NCBI GenBank assembly: GCA_002840405.1
Contig: PHAR01000008.1
Coordinates: 1 to 64,000, forward strand
Source: Deltaproteobacteria bacterium HGW-Deltaproteobacteria-8
Lineage (GTDB): Bacteria > Desulfobacterota > Desulfovibrionia > Desulfovibrionales > Desulfovibrionaceae
Direction of reading: 5' to 3'
DNA length: 64,000 bases
Of the stretch, positions 55,064 through 62,795 are shown one piece after another; positions within the stretch are counted from its first letter, which is position 1, and every line of letters starts with the position of its first letter. The notes beneath the pieces were generated by a model. The model searched no databases. It was not told the DNA's origin and worked only from the letters and a program-made list of their open reading frames with translations. A program made the translations under genes and the position numbers.

Positions 55064-56584
55064 CTACACGCTACGCAGGCGGAAGCGTTGGACCTTGCCC
55101 GTAGGGGTCTTGGGCAACTCGTTATGAAATTCCACGCGCACCGGGCACATGTACAGAGGCAGCAGCCCGCGCGCGAGCCGGACGATCTCCACGCCCAGCC
55201 GGGTCCGGTCCTGGCCGGGGTCCTTCAACACCACGTGGGCGCAGGGCCGCACCAGCCCCTCCACACGCAGCCCGGCCACGGCGCATTCGGCCACGGCGGG
55301 GTGCTGGCGCAGGGCGTTCTCCACCTGCACGGGCGAGACCCAGTGCGCGCCCACCTTGAGCATGTCGTCGCTGCGGCCCTGGTGCGTGTACACGCCGTGC
55401 TCGCGCACGTAGACGTCGCCCGTGGCCAGCCAGCCGCCTGCCAGCATGGTCTCGGCGGTCTTCTCCGGCCGGTTCCAGTAGGCCCTGCACAGTCCCGGCC
55501 CCCGGATGAGCAGGTTGCCGGGCGTTGCGTCCGGGACCTCCGGACTTTTGCCCTCGCCGCCGTCCGCGACCAGGCGTGCCTCGAACCCGGGCACGACCTC
55601 GCCGCTGGTTCCGCAGCGCACGCGGCCCTGGCGATTGGACACGAACAGGTTGAAGGCCTCGGTGGAGCCGATGCCGTCCAGGATCTCCACGCCCGTCTGA
55701 CGCAGCCACTCCTGGCACAGGCTGGCGGGCAGGGCCTCGCCTGCGGAATAGCACAGCCGCAAGCTGGACAGGTCGCAGTCCGGAGTGCCGGGCTCGAAGG
55801 CGCGCAGCATGAGGCTGTACAGGGTGGGCACGCAGAAGAACAGGCTGGCCCGGTGCCGGGCAATGACCTCAAACAGCTCGTAGGGGCCGGGCTTGCCCGG
55901 GAAGAGCACGCCCGTGGCCCCGAAAAACAGCGGCAGGGTAAGGCTGCTCATGAGCCCGTAGGCAAAGGACATTTTGCTGGCCGAGAAGAGCACGTCGTCC
56001 GCCGTGACGCCCAGGATTTCCGAGCCCCAGGGCGCAGCCGGGCCGAGCAGGTCGAGGGCCGCGTGGGGCACACCCTTGGGGCGGCCCGTGGAGCCGGAGC
56101 TGTAGAGCATGAAGCCCGGCGCGTCCTCCGGCTGGAGCACGGGCTCGAACTCCGTGGAATGGGCGGACAGGCCCCAGGGGCCATCCAGGGCGCAGAACAG
56201 CACCACGCCTGTTTCCGGCACGCCCCGCGCACCCTCGGCCGCGGGCGAGTCCTCCCAGGTGATCAGGGCCGTGGCCGCGCAGTCGGCCAGGATGAAGGCG
56301 TAGTCCTCCGGCGCGAGCATGGCGCTGACAGGCACGGGCACGGCGCCCAGGAGCATGGCCCCGAGAAAGGCCTTGGGGTAGGCGAAGCTGTCGGGCAGCA
56401 CCAGCGCCACGCGGTCGCCGGGGCCGACGCCGCGCGCTCGCAGCAGGTTGGCGAAGCGGGCCGAGTCTGCGGCCAGGGCGCGATGGGTCAGGGTGTCGTC
56501 GCCGCAGAGAAAGGCGGCCTTGTCCGGGCAGCGCGCAAGATTGACGGCCAGCAGGCGCGCGGCAACGTTTTCGGGCTGGGGCAT
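55064..56584 (-). CDS. Acid-CoA/carrier-protein ligase (ANL superfamily, benzoate-CoA ligase-like)
   Basis: 506 residues. AMP-forming ligase with FMLYSSGSTGRPKGVPHAAL (phosphate loop, about 157-176), GIGSTEAFNLFVSN (core motif), WLATGDVYVREHGVYTHQGR (hinge Asp) and the C-terminal PKTPTGKVQRFRLR with the catalytic Lys. It resembles benzoate-CoA ligases of anaerobic bacteria. The next gene being a carrier protein suggests it may load a carrier rather than CoA, or both. First gene of the operon; divergent from the rhs island. Confidence 0.9.
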   Translation of the reverse strand: MPQPENVAARLLAVNLARCPDKAAFLCGDDTLTHRALAADSARFANLLRARGVGPGDRVALVLPDSFAYPKAFLGAMLLGAVPVPVSAMLAPEDYAFILADCAATALITWEDSPAAEGARGVPETGVVLFCALDGPWGLSAHSTEFEPVLQPEDAPGFMLYSSGSTGRPKGVPHAALDLLGPAAPWGSEILGVTADDVLFSASKMSFAYGLMSSLTLPLFFGATGVLFPGKPGPYELFEVIARHRASLFFCVPTLYSLMLRAFEPGTPDCDLSSLRLCYSAGEALPASLCQEWLRQTGVEILDGIGSTEAFNLFVSNRQGRVRCGTSGEVVPGFEARLVADGGEGKSPEVPDATPGNLLIRGPGLCRAYWNRPEKTAETMLAGGWLATGDVYVREHGVYTHQGRSDDMLKVGAHWVSPVQVENALRQHPAVAECAVAGLRVEGLVRPCAHVVLKDPGQDRTRLGVEIVRLARGLLPLYMCPVRVEFHNELPKTPTGKVQRFRLRSV

Positions 56585-56749
56585 GGCTGATCTCCTGTGG
56601 CGAGAGGTGGCGCGAAAGCATGTCTGGAGTCAGTCTGGTGGATAGCAGACCAGGGCGGCGGGGGTCAACGCCGGGCGGGTGCGGTTCTGCCTCGCAAAAC
56701 CTGTCAACAGGGTATTCTTGTCCTTTTTCCGGCCAAAAACAGGGCAATT

Positions 56750-56778
56750 TTGTCCGGGCCGAAAACCGGGGTTACAAT
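56750..56778 (+). promoter_or_regulatory. Sigma-70 promoter of the rhs island
   Basis: TTGTCC (56750-56755) and TACAAT (56773-56778) are 17 bases apart. The leader is about 62 bases and ends in AAAGGAGG. Confidence 0.6.
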
Positions 56779-56846
56779 GGGCCATTTGCGATGGGCAGCC
56801 CGCCCGTTGCTCAATCTGGTCAGAGATCTGGCCGAAAGGAGGCCCC

Positions 56847-57563
56847 ATGCCCCTGCCCTCGCACCTCTTCCTCAAGCGCGACCCCCAGGGTCGCATCGTC
56901 GAACACACCATCCGCCTTGGCGACAGCATCGAGGTCCGGCGCTACGCCTATGATGCCGCCGGACGCTTGAGCCGCGTGACGGACGGCCCCGGCGCGCTGC
57001 GCGAGTCCTACCAGTACGACCAGCAGGGCCGCAGGCTGGCGGACATCTGCCCGGAACTCCGGCGCGGTGAGCGTCGCTACACGTACGGAACGGGCAACCG
57101 CCTGGGGCAGACTGGGAGCGTGCAGTACGGCCACGACAAGGCTGGCTTCCGCAATCTGAAGGTGGTTGGCGACGCCGAAACCCACTACCGCTACGAGCCG
57201 AGCGGCCTGCTCATGCACATCGACCTGCCGGACGGGCGCCACATCCAGTACCTCTACGATAAAAGCGGCCAGCGCACCGAAAAACGCGTGAATGGGCAGG
57301 TTGTGGCGGCATATCGCTGGCTCGACCCGCTGCGTCTTTCAGAGTTCCACGACGGCCGCGAGTGGTGGCGACTGGCATATTGGGAAGGGCGCACGCCCGT
57401 GGGCCTGACCAACGGCGAGGACTCCTACTTCTTGCTCTGCGACCAGATCGGCACGCCTCTGGCACTTGCCACTGTTGACGGCAATGTTGTACAGGCAATG
57501 CAATACGACAGCTTCGGCAACCTGCTGTCGCAACAGGGCAATGTGGTGCGGTCGCGACTATGA
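56847..57563 (+). CDS. Truncated Rhs/YD-repeat protein
   Basis: 238 residues with YD-type repeats: RRYAYDAAGRLSRVTDGPGA, ESYQYDQQGRRLADICPE and HYRYEPSGLLMHIDLPDG. Full Rhs proteins exceed 1000 residues and carry an N-terminal secretion part; this gene starts directly at the repeats, yet has its own strong AAAGGAGG ribosome site (4 bases upstream) and a promoter. It ends early: within MQYDSFGNLLSQQGN the conserved linker before the RDYD core is missing and the frame shifts, giving VVRSRL and stop. The core and toxin continue in another frame at 57541. Confidence 0.8.
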   Translation: MPLPSHLFLKRDPQGRIVEHTIRLGDSIEVRRYAYDAAGRLSRVTDGPGALRESYQYDQQGRRLADICPELRRGERRYTYGTGNRLGQTGSVQYGHDKAGFRNLKVVGDAETHYRYEPSGLLMHIDLPDGRHIQYLYDKSGQRTEKRVNGQVVAAYRWLDPLRLSEFHDGREWWRLAYWEGRTPVGLTNGEDSYFLLCDQIGTPLALATVDGNVVQAMQYDSFGNLLSQQGNVVRSRL

Positions 57564-58002
57564 CGCCGACACCGGGCGCTTCACCGCGCTGGACCCGCTG
57601 CGGGAAAAAGGCGGCGACAAGGACTGGTACGGCTACTGCGTCGATGATCCGGTCAACCGGGTGGATGTGTGGGGGCTGGAAGTGCAGTTCTGCAAGCGTC
57701 CGGTAAAATCGGATGTTCTTGAGAACTTTCTTGATCACCATTGGCTCAAGACCGACTCAACCGAAGCAGGCTTAAAAAAGGAAACAGAAGGTGGTCTCTT
57801 CTCCGGTTCGAGTTGGGGAGACCACACAGGCCAGTCGGAATTGCCCAACGCGGAATGCTGGCCTGTCCCCAACGTGGATGAGGCTTGCGTGGACAAGCTG
57901 ATACGCCCTGGAACAGACATCGGGACGTATTTCCCTGGCGCAAATGACTGCCAGACGAACGTTAGAGAAGTGCTGGACTCCTGCCGTACAGATGTAGAGT
58001 AG
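57541..58002 (+). pseudogene. Rhs core end plus C-terminal toxin domain, out of frame with the Rhs start
   Basis: Continues the Rhs core (RDYDADTGRFTALDPLREKG, WYGYCVDDPVNRVDVWGLE) and then a variable C-terminal domain of about 110 residues. A deletion removed the PxGFAGGLYD-like linker and shifted the frame, so it could be made only from the ATG at 57541 (weak ribosome site) or by frameshifting. The tail domain contains DHHWLKTDSTEAG, SSWGDHTGQS and FPGANDCQTNVREVLDSC. The His first, Cys later order is like a permuted papain-type cysteine enzyme, a known Rhs toxin class, but I cannot name it firmly. A candidate immunity gene follows. Confidence 0.7.
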
Positions 58003-58028
58003 ATGCTTGAGGCCAGCAGGGAGGGCAC

Positions 58029-58493
58029 ATGAAGCGTTGGTTCCCGATTCTCTTTCTAGGCTTGTCCCTGCTGGCCAACATTGTCGTCCATATCCGGTAT
58101 ACTGGATTTCTGGAAACGTGGACTCCCGTGTCGGACTACTCAAGCCCACAGCCACTTGGGCTGTTCGCGCTCTTCTCTGTCCCTTTTGGACTAGCGTATC
58201 TATGGCGCATTTGGGGGCCAGACAAGGAACGCCACGCAGCGCTTGGTCGCGCGAGACGACATTGCGGAAACGCTCTGCTTATCGCTTCATCAATCCTCTG
58301 GCTTTACTACCGTATCGATTCGATCGTCTGCGCTTGGATCGCTGCCACTCCTACTCCCGATCCCCTCAACTGGCTTCGGATAAGCTTCAATAAAAGCAAT
58401 ATTTCCACCCTTTCGCTTGTCATAGGCGGCCTTCTTGCCCTCTGGCTCAAAGGCATCCGCATCCCTCCGCACAAAGGTGGCGAGGTGAAATAG
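58029..58493 (+). CDS. Small membrane protein, candidate immunity protein
   Basis: 154 residues with four hydrophobic segments (near 5-22, 45-65, 80-98 and 128-142: LFLGLSLLANIVVHI, LFALFSVPFGLAYLW, NALLIASSILWLYYRI, TLSLVIGGLLALWL). GGGAGGG is just before the ATG, 26 bases after the toxin frame. Base composition is less GC-rich than the surroundings, as usual for Rhs cargo. Position after an Rhs tail and membrane topology suggest immunity to that toxin; there is no sequence family to support it. Confidence 0.65.
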   Translation: MKRWFPILFLGLSLLANIVVHIRYTGFLETWTPVSDYSSPQPLGLFALFSVPFGLAYLWRIWGPDKERHAALGRARRHCGNALLIASSILWLYYRIDSIVCAWIAATPTPDPLNWLRISFNKSNISTLSLVIGGLLALWLKGIRIPPHKGGEVK

Positions 58494-58511
58494 ACCCGCT
58501 TCCCCCGGCGC

Positions 58512-58601
58512 AGGACTGACGCCGACACCGGGCGCTTCACGGCGTTCGACCCGCTGGACAGGAAGGGCGGGGATAGCGACGGGGACGGTTACTGCGTTGC
58601 C
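58512..58601 (+). pseudogene. Second Rhs core remnant
   Basis: About 30 codons reading RTDADTGRFTAFDPLDRKGG, then DSDGDGYCVA, matching the core end in the gene at 57541 (DADTGRFTALDPL). It has no start, no toxin tail and lies directly after the candidate immunity gene. This is the usual scar of an orphan rhs-tail cassette displaced by recombination. Confidence 0.82.
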
Positions 58602-58662
58602 GCCGTGCGCCCCGCCCGGCCTCGCACCTGGACACTTTGCGGCCTTCAAGCTAAAGAGAACC

Positions 58663-59688
58663 ATGGCAAAACACATGCCCCGCGCGTTGCGCCTCGCAAC
58701 ACTCCTGCTCCTCACCCTCTGCTTGAGCCTCCCGGCCCGGGCCGCGGACCTCAAACACGCCGCCCTGGCCCTGCAATGGCAGCCCCAGGCCCAGTTCGCC
58801 GGGTTTTACGTGGCCCAGGAAAAGGGGTTCTATCAGCAGGCCGGGGTGGACATGAAGATCATCCCCGGCGGGCCGGACGTGGTGGCCTCCAAGCTCCTGG
58901 CCGAGGGCCGCGCCCAGTTCGCCACCATGTTCCTGGCCACGGGCATCGAGCGCCGCTCGGGCCAAGGCCAGGGGGGGGGCATGGACGGCCTGCCCGTGGT
59001 GCTGCTGGCCCAGCTGGTGCAGCGCTCGGCGCTGATGATCATCACCCGCGCCGACTCGCCCATCAAGAGCCCAAAAGACCTGGACGGCAAGCGCGTGGGC
59101 CTGTGGGACAACGAGTTCCGCCTGCAGCCCCTGGCGCTGTTCCAGCGCCTGGGCATCCACCCGGTGATCATCCCCCAGTCGGGCACCCTGAATCTGTTCC
59201 TGCGCGGCGGGGTCGATGCCGCCTCGGCCATGTGGTACAACGAGTACCACAGCCTGCTGGCCTCGGGCCTGGACCCGGAGGACCTGCGCGTGTTCTTCTA
59301 CCGCGACCTTGACCTGAACTTCCCCGAGGACGGCCTGTACGCCCTGGAGGACACGCTTGCGCGCGACCCGGACCTCTGCCGGGCCGTGACCGCCGCCAGC
59401 CTGCGCGGCTGGGAGTATGCCTTCGCCCACCCAAACGAGGCCCTGGACATCGTGCAGAACCGCATGCGCGAGGCGCACCTGCCCTCCAGCCGCGCCCACC
59501 AGCGCTTCATGCTGGCGCGCATGCAGGACGTCATGAGCGGGGCAGCCCCGGACAGTCTGCCCCTGGGCAGCCTGGACCCGGCAGACTTTGAGCGCGTGGC
59601 CGAAGCGCTTCTCGCGCAAAAGCTCATCCACACGCGGCCCAGCCTGGAGGCCTTTTTCCGGGGCCAACTCCGGGGAGCGGGCCAATGA
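58663..59688 (+). CDS. NMT1/THI5-like periplasmic substrate-binding protein
   Basis: 341 residues. Signal peptide (RLATLLLLTLCLSLPARA, cleavage near ARA at about 27), then ALQWQPQAQFAGFYVAQEKG, the typical start of NMT1/ThiY-like receptors for aromatic or pyrimidine-like ligands. Later DLDGKRVGLWDNEFR and AASAMWYNEYHSLL. ABC receptors normally neighbour permease genes; here the next gene is a sensor phosphatase overlapping by 4 bases, so this protein may feed a signal rather than a transporter. A run of nine G occurs inside the gene (58971-58979, GQGGGMD). Confidence 0.9.
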   Translation: MAKHMPRALRLATLLLLTLCLSLPARAADLKHAALALQWQPQAQFAGFYVAQEKGFYQQAGVDMKIIPGGPDVVASKLLAEGRAQFATMFLATGIERRSGQGQGGGMDGLPVVLLAQLVQRSALMIITRADSPIKSPKDLDGKRVGLWDNEFRLQPLALFQRLGIHPVIIPQSGTLNLFLRGGVDAASAMWYNEYHSLLASGLDPEDLRVFFYRDLDLNFPEDGLYALEDTLARDPDLCRAVTAASLRGWEYAFAHPNEALDIVQNRMREAHLPSSRAHQRFMLARMQDVMSGAAPDSLPLGSLDPADFERVAEALLAQKLIHTRPSLEAFFRGQLRGAGQ

Positions 59689-59746
59689 GCGGGCCAACGA
59701 GCGAACCAATGAGTGAACCAACGGGCGGACCAATGAACGAGCCGCA
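59675..59746 (+). repeat. 12-bp tandem repeat across a gene junction, six units
   Basis: Units: GAGCGGGCCAAT, GAGCGGGCCAAC, GAGCGAACCAAT, GAGTGAACCAAC, GGGCGGACCAAT, GAACGAGCCGCA. The first unit contains the end of the binding-protein gene, with the ATGA overlap at the first boundary. The others encode the N-terminus of the phosphatase as SGPT/SEPM-type 4-residue repeats. Confidence 0.9.
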
Positions 59747-61811
59747 ATGCGCAACAGCCAACGGCCAAAAACCGGGCGGCATCCGCACCGGGCACGGCAT
59801 CGCCTTCCGGCTCTCGGCCCTGGTGCTCTCCGTGGTGGGCGTGATCTTCGTGGCCATGAGCGGCGCGACGTACTTTCTGGCCCGCGAGGCCCTGCTGAAA
59901 AACGCCGAGCAGAGCGCCCGCACCCAGGCCCAGGCCCTGGTGCAGCGCATCGAGACCCGGCTCGCGCCCATCAGCCGCGTGGCCCAGGGCCTGGGCTACG
60001 ACCTGGAGGACGGCCTGCTCGACGATGCGGGCATCCTGCGCCGCCAGCGCCAGGCGCTTCTGGACAACCCGGAGATCTTCGGCACGGCCGCCGCCTTTGA
60101 GCCCTTCGGCCGCCACCCGGACCAGGAATACTTCGCGCCCTACACCTTCCGCGCGCCGCTCGGCATCACGCACATCGGCCTGGGCGGAGCGGTCTACCGC
60201 TACCACGCCATGGACTGGTACCAGATCCCGCGCCAGCTGAAACAGATCGTCTGGAGCGAGCCTTACTTCGACGAGGGCGGCGGCAACACCCTCATGGCCA
60301 CCTGCTCGGTGCCCTTCTACCAGGGCGAGGGCGACGCGCGACGCGTGGCCGGGGTGACCACGGCGGACGTATCGCTCGACTGGCTCAAGCGCCTGGTGGC
60401 CTCGGTGCAGGTGCTGGACACGGGCTACGCCTGGCTCATCACCAGAAACGGCACCTACGTGACCCACCCGGCCCCGGGCGTGGCCTTCAACGAGACCATC
60501 TTCAGCCGGGCCGAGGAGAACCACGACCCGGACCTGCGGCGCATCGGCCAGGACATGATCCGCGGCGGCTCCAAGCTGGTGCAGCTGAAGAGCCTGCACA
60601 CGGGCAAGCCGGGCTTTTTGGTGTACGCGCCCCTGCCCAGCACCGGCTGGTCGCTGGGCGTGTTCTCCCCGCGCGACGAACTTCTGGCCGACGTGAACCG
60701 CCTGGCCCTGGTGAGCGCGGGCCTGGGCGGTGGCGGCTTCCTGCTTCTGGCGGCCCTGGTGCCCATCATCGCCCGGGGCATCACCAAACCGCTACGCCGC
60801 CTGTGCGGGGCCGCGCGCGAGGTGGCAGGCGGGCATCTGGACGCCGCCCTGCCCGAGGTCAAGAGCCGCGACGAGGTCCATGACCTGGCCAGCGCCTTCG
60901 CCAACATGCAGACCTCCCTCAAGGAGCACATCCGCGACCTCACCGCGGCCACGGCCACCCGCGAGCGCATCCAGAGCGAGCTGCGCATCGCCAGCGAGAT
61001 CCAGCTGGGCATCCTGCCCAAGACCTTTCCGCCCCTGCCCAGGCGCAACGAGTTCGACCTCTTCGCCAGCCTGACCCCGGCCCGCGAGGTCGGCGGCGAC
61101 TTCTACGACTTCTTCCACTGCGGCCAGGACTGCTTCTGCTTCCTTATCGGCGACGTGTCCGGCAAGGGCGTGCCCGCAGCCTTCTACATGGCCGTGGCGC
61201 GCACGCTCATCAAGGCCGTGGCCGAGTCCGTGGCCGGCGCCGGCCAGCGGCGCGGGGCCGACCCGGCGGGCACTCACCAGCGGCGCATCCCCGACCCCGG
61301 CCGCATCCTCGCGCGCGCCAATGAGGGCCTGTCCCAGGACAACGACTCCTGCATGTTCGTCACCGTGTTCTGCGCGGTGCTCGACTTCGCCACCGGCGAG
61401 GTGCGCTACGCCAGCGCCGGGCACAACCCGCCCGTGCTGCTGCGCGCAGGGGCCGCGCCCGAATACCTTCCCACCCACGGCGATCCCGTGGCCGGGGCCA
61501 TGCCCGGCGTCGTCTTCAGCACAGACACCCTGCGCCTGCACCCCGGCGACGCGCTTGTGCTCTACACCGACGGCGTCACCGAGGCCATGAACCCGGCCCA
61601 GGAGCTGTATGGCGAGGAGAGGCTGGCCAACCGGCTGGCATCGCTGATGGACCAGGACGTGCGCACGACCTGCGAAGTCCTGGCCCAGGATGTCCACGCC
61701 TTTGCCAGCGGGGCCGAACAGTCCGACGACATCACCATGCTGGTGCTGCGCTACAACGGCTCCGGCCCGGAAGGCGCCGAAGCCGGTGAGACCACCCCTG
61801 ATGAAAGCTGA
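59685..61811 (+). CDS. Membrane sensor with SpoIIE-type PP2C phosphatase
   Basis: 708 residues. The N-terminus is made of 4-residue repeats (59685-59746). Then: membrane helix (about 42-65), periplasmic Cache domain (about 70-330; YRYHAMDWYQIPRQLKQIVW, NTLMATCSVPFY, GVTTADVSLDWL), second helix (about 348-370), HAMP (about 372-425) and a SpoIIE phosphatase with ARDEVGG-like AREVGGDFYDFF, IGDVSGKGVPAAFYMAVART and QSDDITMLVLRY. It should dephosphorylate the STAS protein at 61845. An unusual insert, GQRRGADPAGTHQRRIPDPG, interrupts the phosphatase near residue 525. Overlaps the binding-protein gene (ATGA). Confidence 0.92.
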   Translation: MSGPTSEPMSEPTGGPMNEPQCATANGQKPGGIRTGHGIAFRLSALVLSVVGVIFVAMSGATYFLAREALLKNAEQSARTQAQALVQRIETRLAPISRVAQGLGYDLEDGLLDDAGILRRQRQALLDNPEIFGTAAAFEPFGRHPDQEYFAPYTFRAPLGITHIGLGGAVYRYHAMDWYQIPRQLKQIVWSEPYFDEGGGNTLMATCSVPFYQGEGDARRVAGVTTADVSLDWLKRLVASVQVLDTGYAWLITRNGTYVTHPAPGVAFNETIFSRAEENHDPDLRRIGQDMIRGGSKLVQLKSLHTGKPGFLVYAPLPSTGWSLGVFSPRDELLADVNRLALVSAGLGGGGFLLLAALVPIIARGITKPLRRLCGAAREVAGGHLDAALPEVKSRDEVHDLASAFANMQTSLKEHIRDLTAATATRERIQSELRIASEIQLGILPKTFPPLPRRNEFDLFASLTPAREVGGDFYDFFHCGQDCFCFLIGDVSGKGVPAAFYMAVARTLIKAVAESVAGAGQRRGADPAGTHQRRIPDPGRILARANEGLSQDNDSCMFVTVFCAVLDFATGEVRYASAGHNPPVLLRAGAAPEYLPTHGDPVAGAMPGVVFSTDTLRLHPGDALVLYTDGVTEAMNPAQELYGEERLANRLASLMDQDVRTTCEVLAQDVHAFASGAEQSDDITMLVLRYNGSGPEGAEAGETTPDES

Positions 61812-61844
61812 AAACACGCGAGCCAAGGCCCGCAGGAGGACATC

Positions 61845-62177
61845 ATGAACTGTACAGGAAGCAAACAGGGCGCGTTCTACGTGCTCGAGGTCACCGGTCG
61901 CATGGACGCCCTCACCTCCCAGGGCTTCGAGACCGAGTGCCAGGGCCGCCTGGAGGCCGGGGACACGCGCATCGTGGCCGACCTGGGCGGGCTCGAGTAC
62001 ATCAGCAGCGCGGGCCTGCGCAGCATCCTCTCCGCAGCCAAGAAGCTCAAGGCTGCGGGCGGCGACCTGGCCTTCTGCGGCTTGACCGGCATCGTGGCCG
62101 AGGTCTTCACCGTATCCGGTTTCGCCAAGCTCCTGCCGGTGTTCGCCACGCGTGACGAGGCCCTGGCCCGGAGCTAG
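61845..62177 (+). CDS. STAS-domain anti-sigma factor antagonist
   Basis: 110 residues. SpoIIAA/RsbV-type protein: VADLGGLEYISSAGLRSILS (about 44-63) holds the phosphorylatable Ser in ISSAGL. It binds the partner kinase/anti-sigma protein at 62191 when unphosphorylated. AGGAGG precedes the ATG. It lies 33 bases after the phosphatase gene and 13 before the ATPase gene, completing a partner-switch. Confidence 0.93.
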   Translation: MNCTGSKQGAFYVLEVTGRMDALTSQGFETECQGRLEAGDTRIVADLGGLEYISSAGLRSILSAAKKLKAAGGDLAFCGLTGIVAEVFTVSGFAKLLPVFATRDEALARS

Positions 62178-62190
62178 AGAGATCCGCCCC

Positions 62191-62691
62191 ATGGACAGCC
62201 ACGCCACTGGCCCACCCGCTGACACCGCCTGCGGCGTGTCCCCGGACGCCCTGGCCGATGCCCTGCGCCTGCCCGCGCACCAGGAGAGCCTGCCGCCCCT
62301 GCGCGATCTGGCCCTGGCCTGGGCCGCGCGCGCCGGGCTGGCGGACGAGTCCGTGCAGCGCCTGGACCTGGTGCTGGAGGAGATGCTCATGAACGTCTTC
62401 CACCACGCCTACCCCGGCGAGCTGGGCGACGTGGAGCTGGCCCTGCTTTCCTCAAGGCAGGGCGATCCGCCGGGGCAGCTCAGCCTGAGCATCACGGACT
62501 GGGGCGTGGCCTTTGACCCGCTGGCCCCGGCAGACCACGACCTCGAGGCCGACCTTGAGGCCAACCTCGAAGCCGGGCTGGACGAACGCGCACCCGGCGG
62601 CATGGGCCTGTTCCTCCTGCGCACCCTGGCCAAGGCCTCCTACGCCCGCCAGGGCCAGGCCAATGTCCTGAGCCTCACCTTCGGCCCCTGA
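62191..62691 (+). CDS. RsbW-type ATPase (anti-sigma factor / Ser kinase)
   Basis: 166 residues. HATPase of the RsbW/SpoIIAB group, with LDLVLEEMLMNVFHHAYPG (N box), SITDWGVAFDPLA (G1 box) and RAPGGMGLFLLRTLA (G2 box). Just before G2, an acidic ADLEANLEAGLDE-type spacer is inserted. It should phosphorylate the STAS protein upstream, and sequester a target, perhaps a sigma factor not found in this window. Last gene of the four-gene operon. Confidence 0.9.
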   Translation: MDSHATGPPADTACGVSPDALADALRLPAHQESLPPLRDLALAWAARAGLADESVQRLDLVLEEMLMNVFHHAYPGELGDVELALLSSRQGDPPGQLSLSITDWGVAFDPLAPADHDLEADLEANLEAGLDERAPGGMGLFLLRTLAKASYARQGQANVLSLTFGP

Positions 62692-62795
62692 CCTTCACTC
62701 CCAGACCTTTGGCCCTGACCTGCCGAGAGGCATTCCGGCGCAGGCGCGCGGCCAGGCCCTCCCGCTGTTCCGGCCTGCCATTATTGTCATCGCCC

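Noticed and set aside
51748-55104. 1118-codon open frame opposite the molybdenum hydroxylase genes
   Set aside because: Crosses several strongly supported genes on the other strand; the sequence is typical of antisense of GC-rich codons.
59675-59746. Tandem repeat as a CRISPR or iteron
   Set aside because: Units are contiguous, only 12 bases and translated; no origin or Cas genes nearby.
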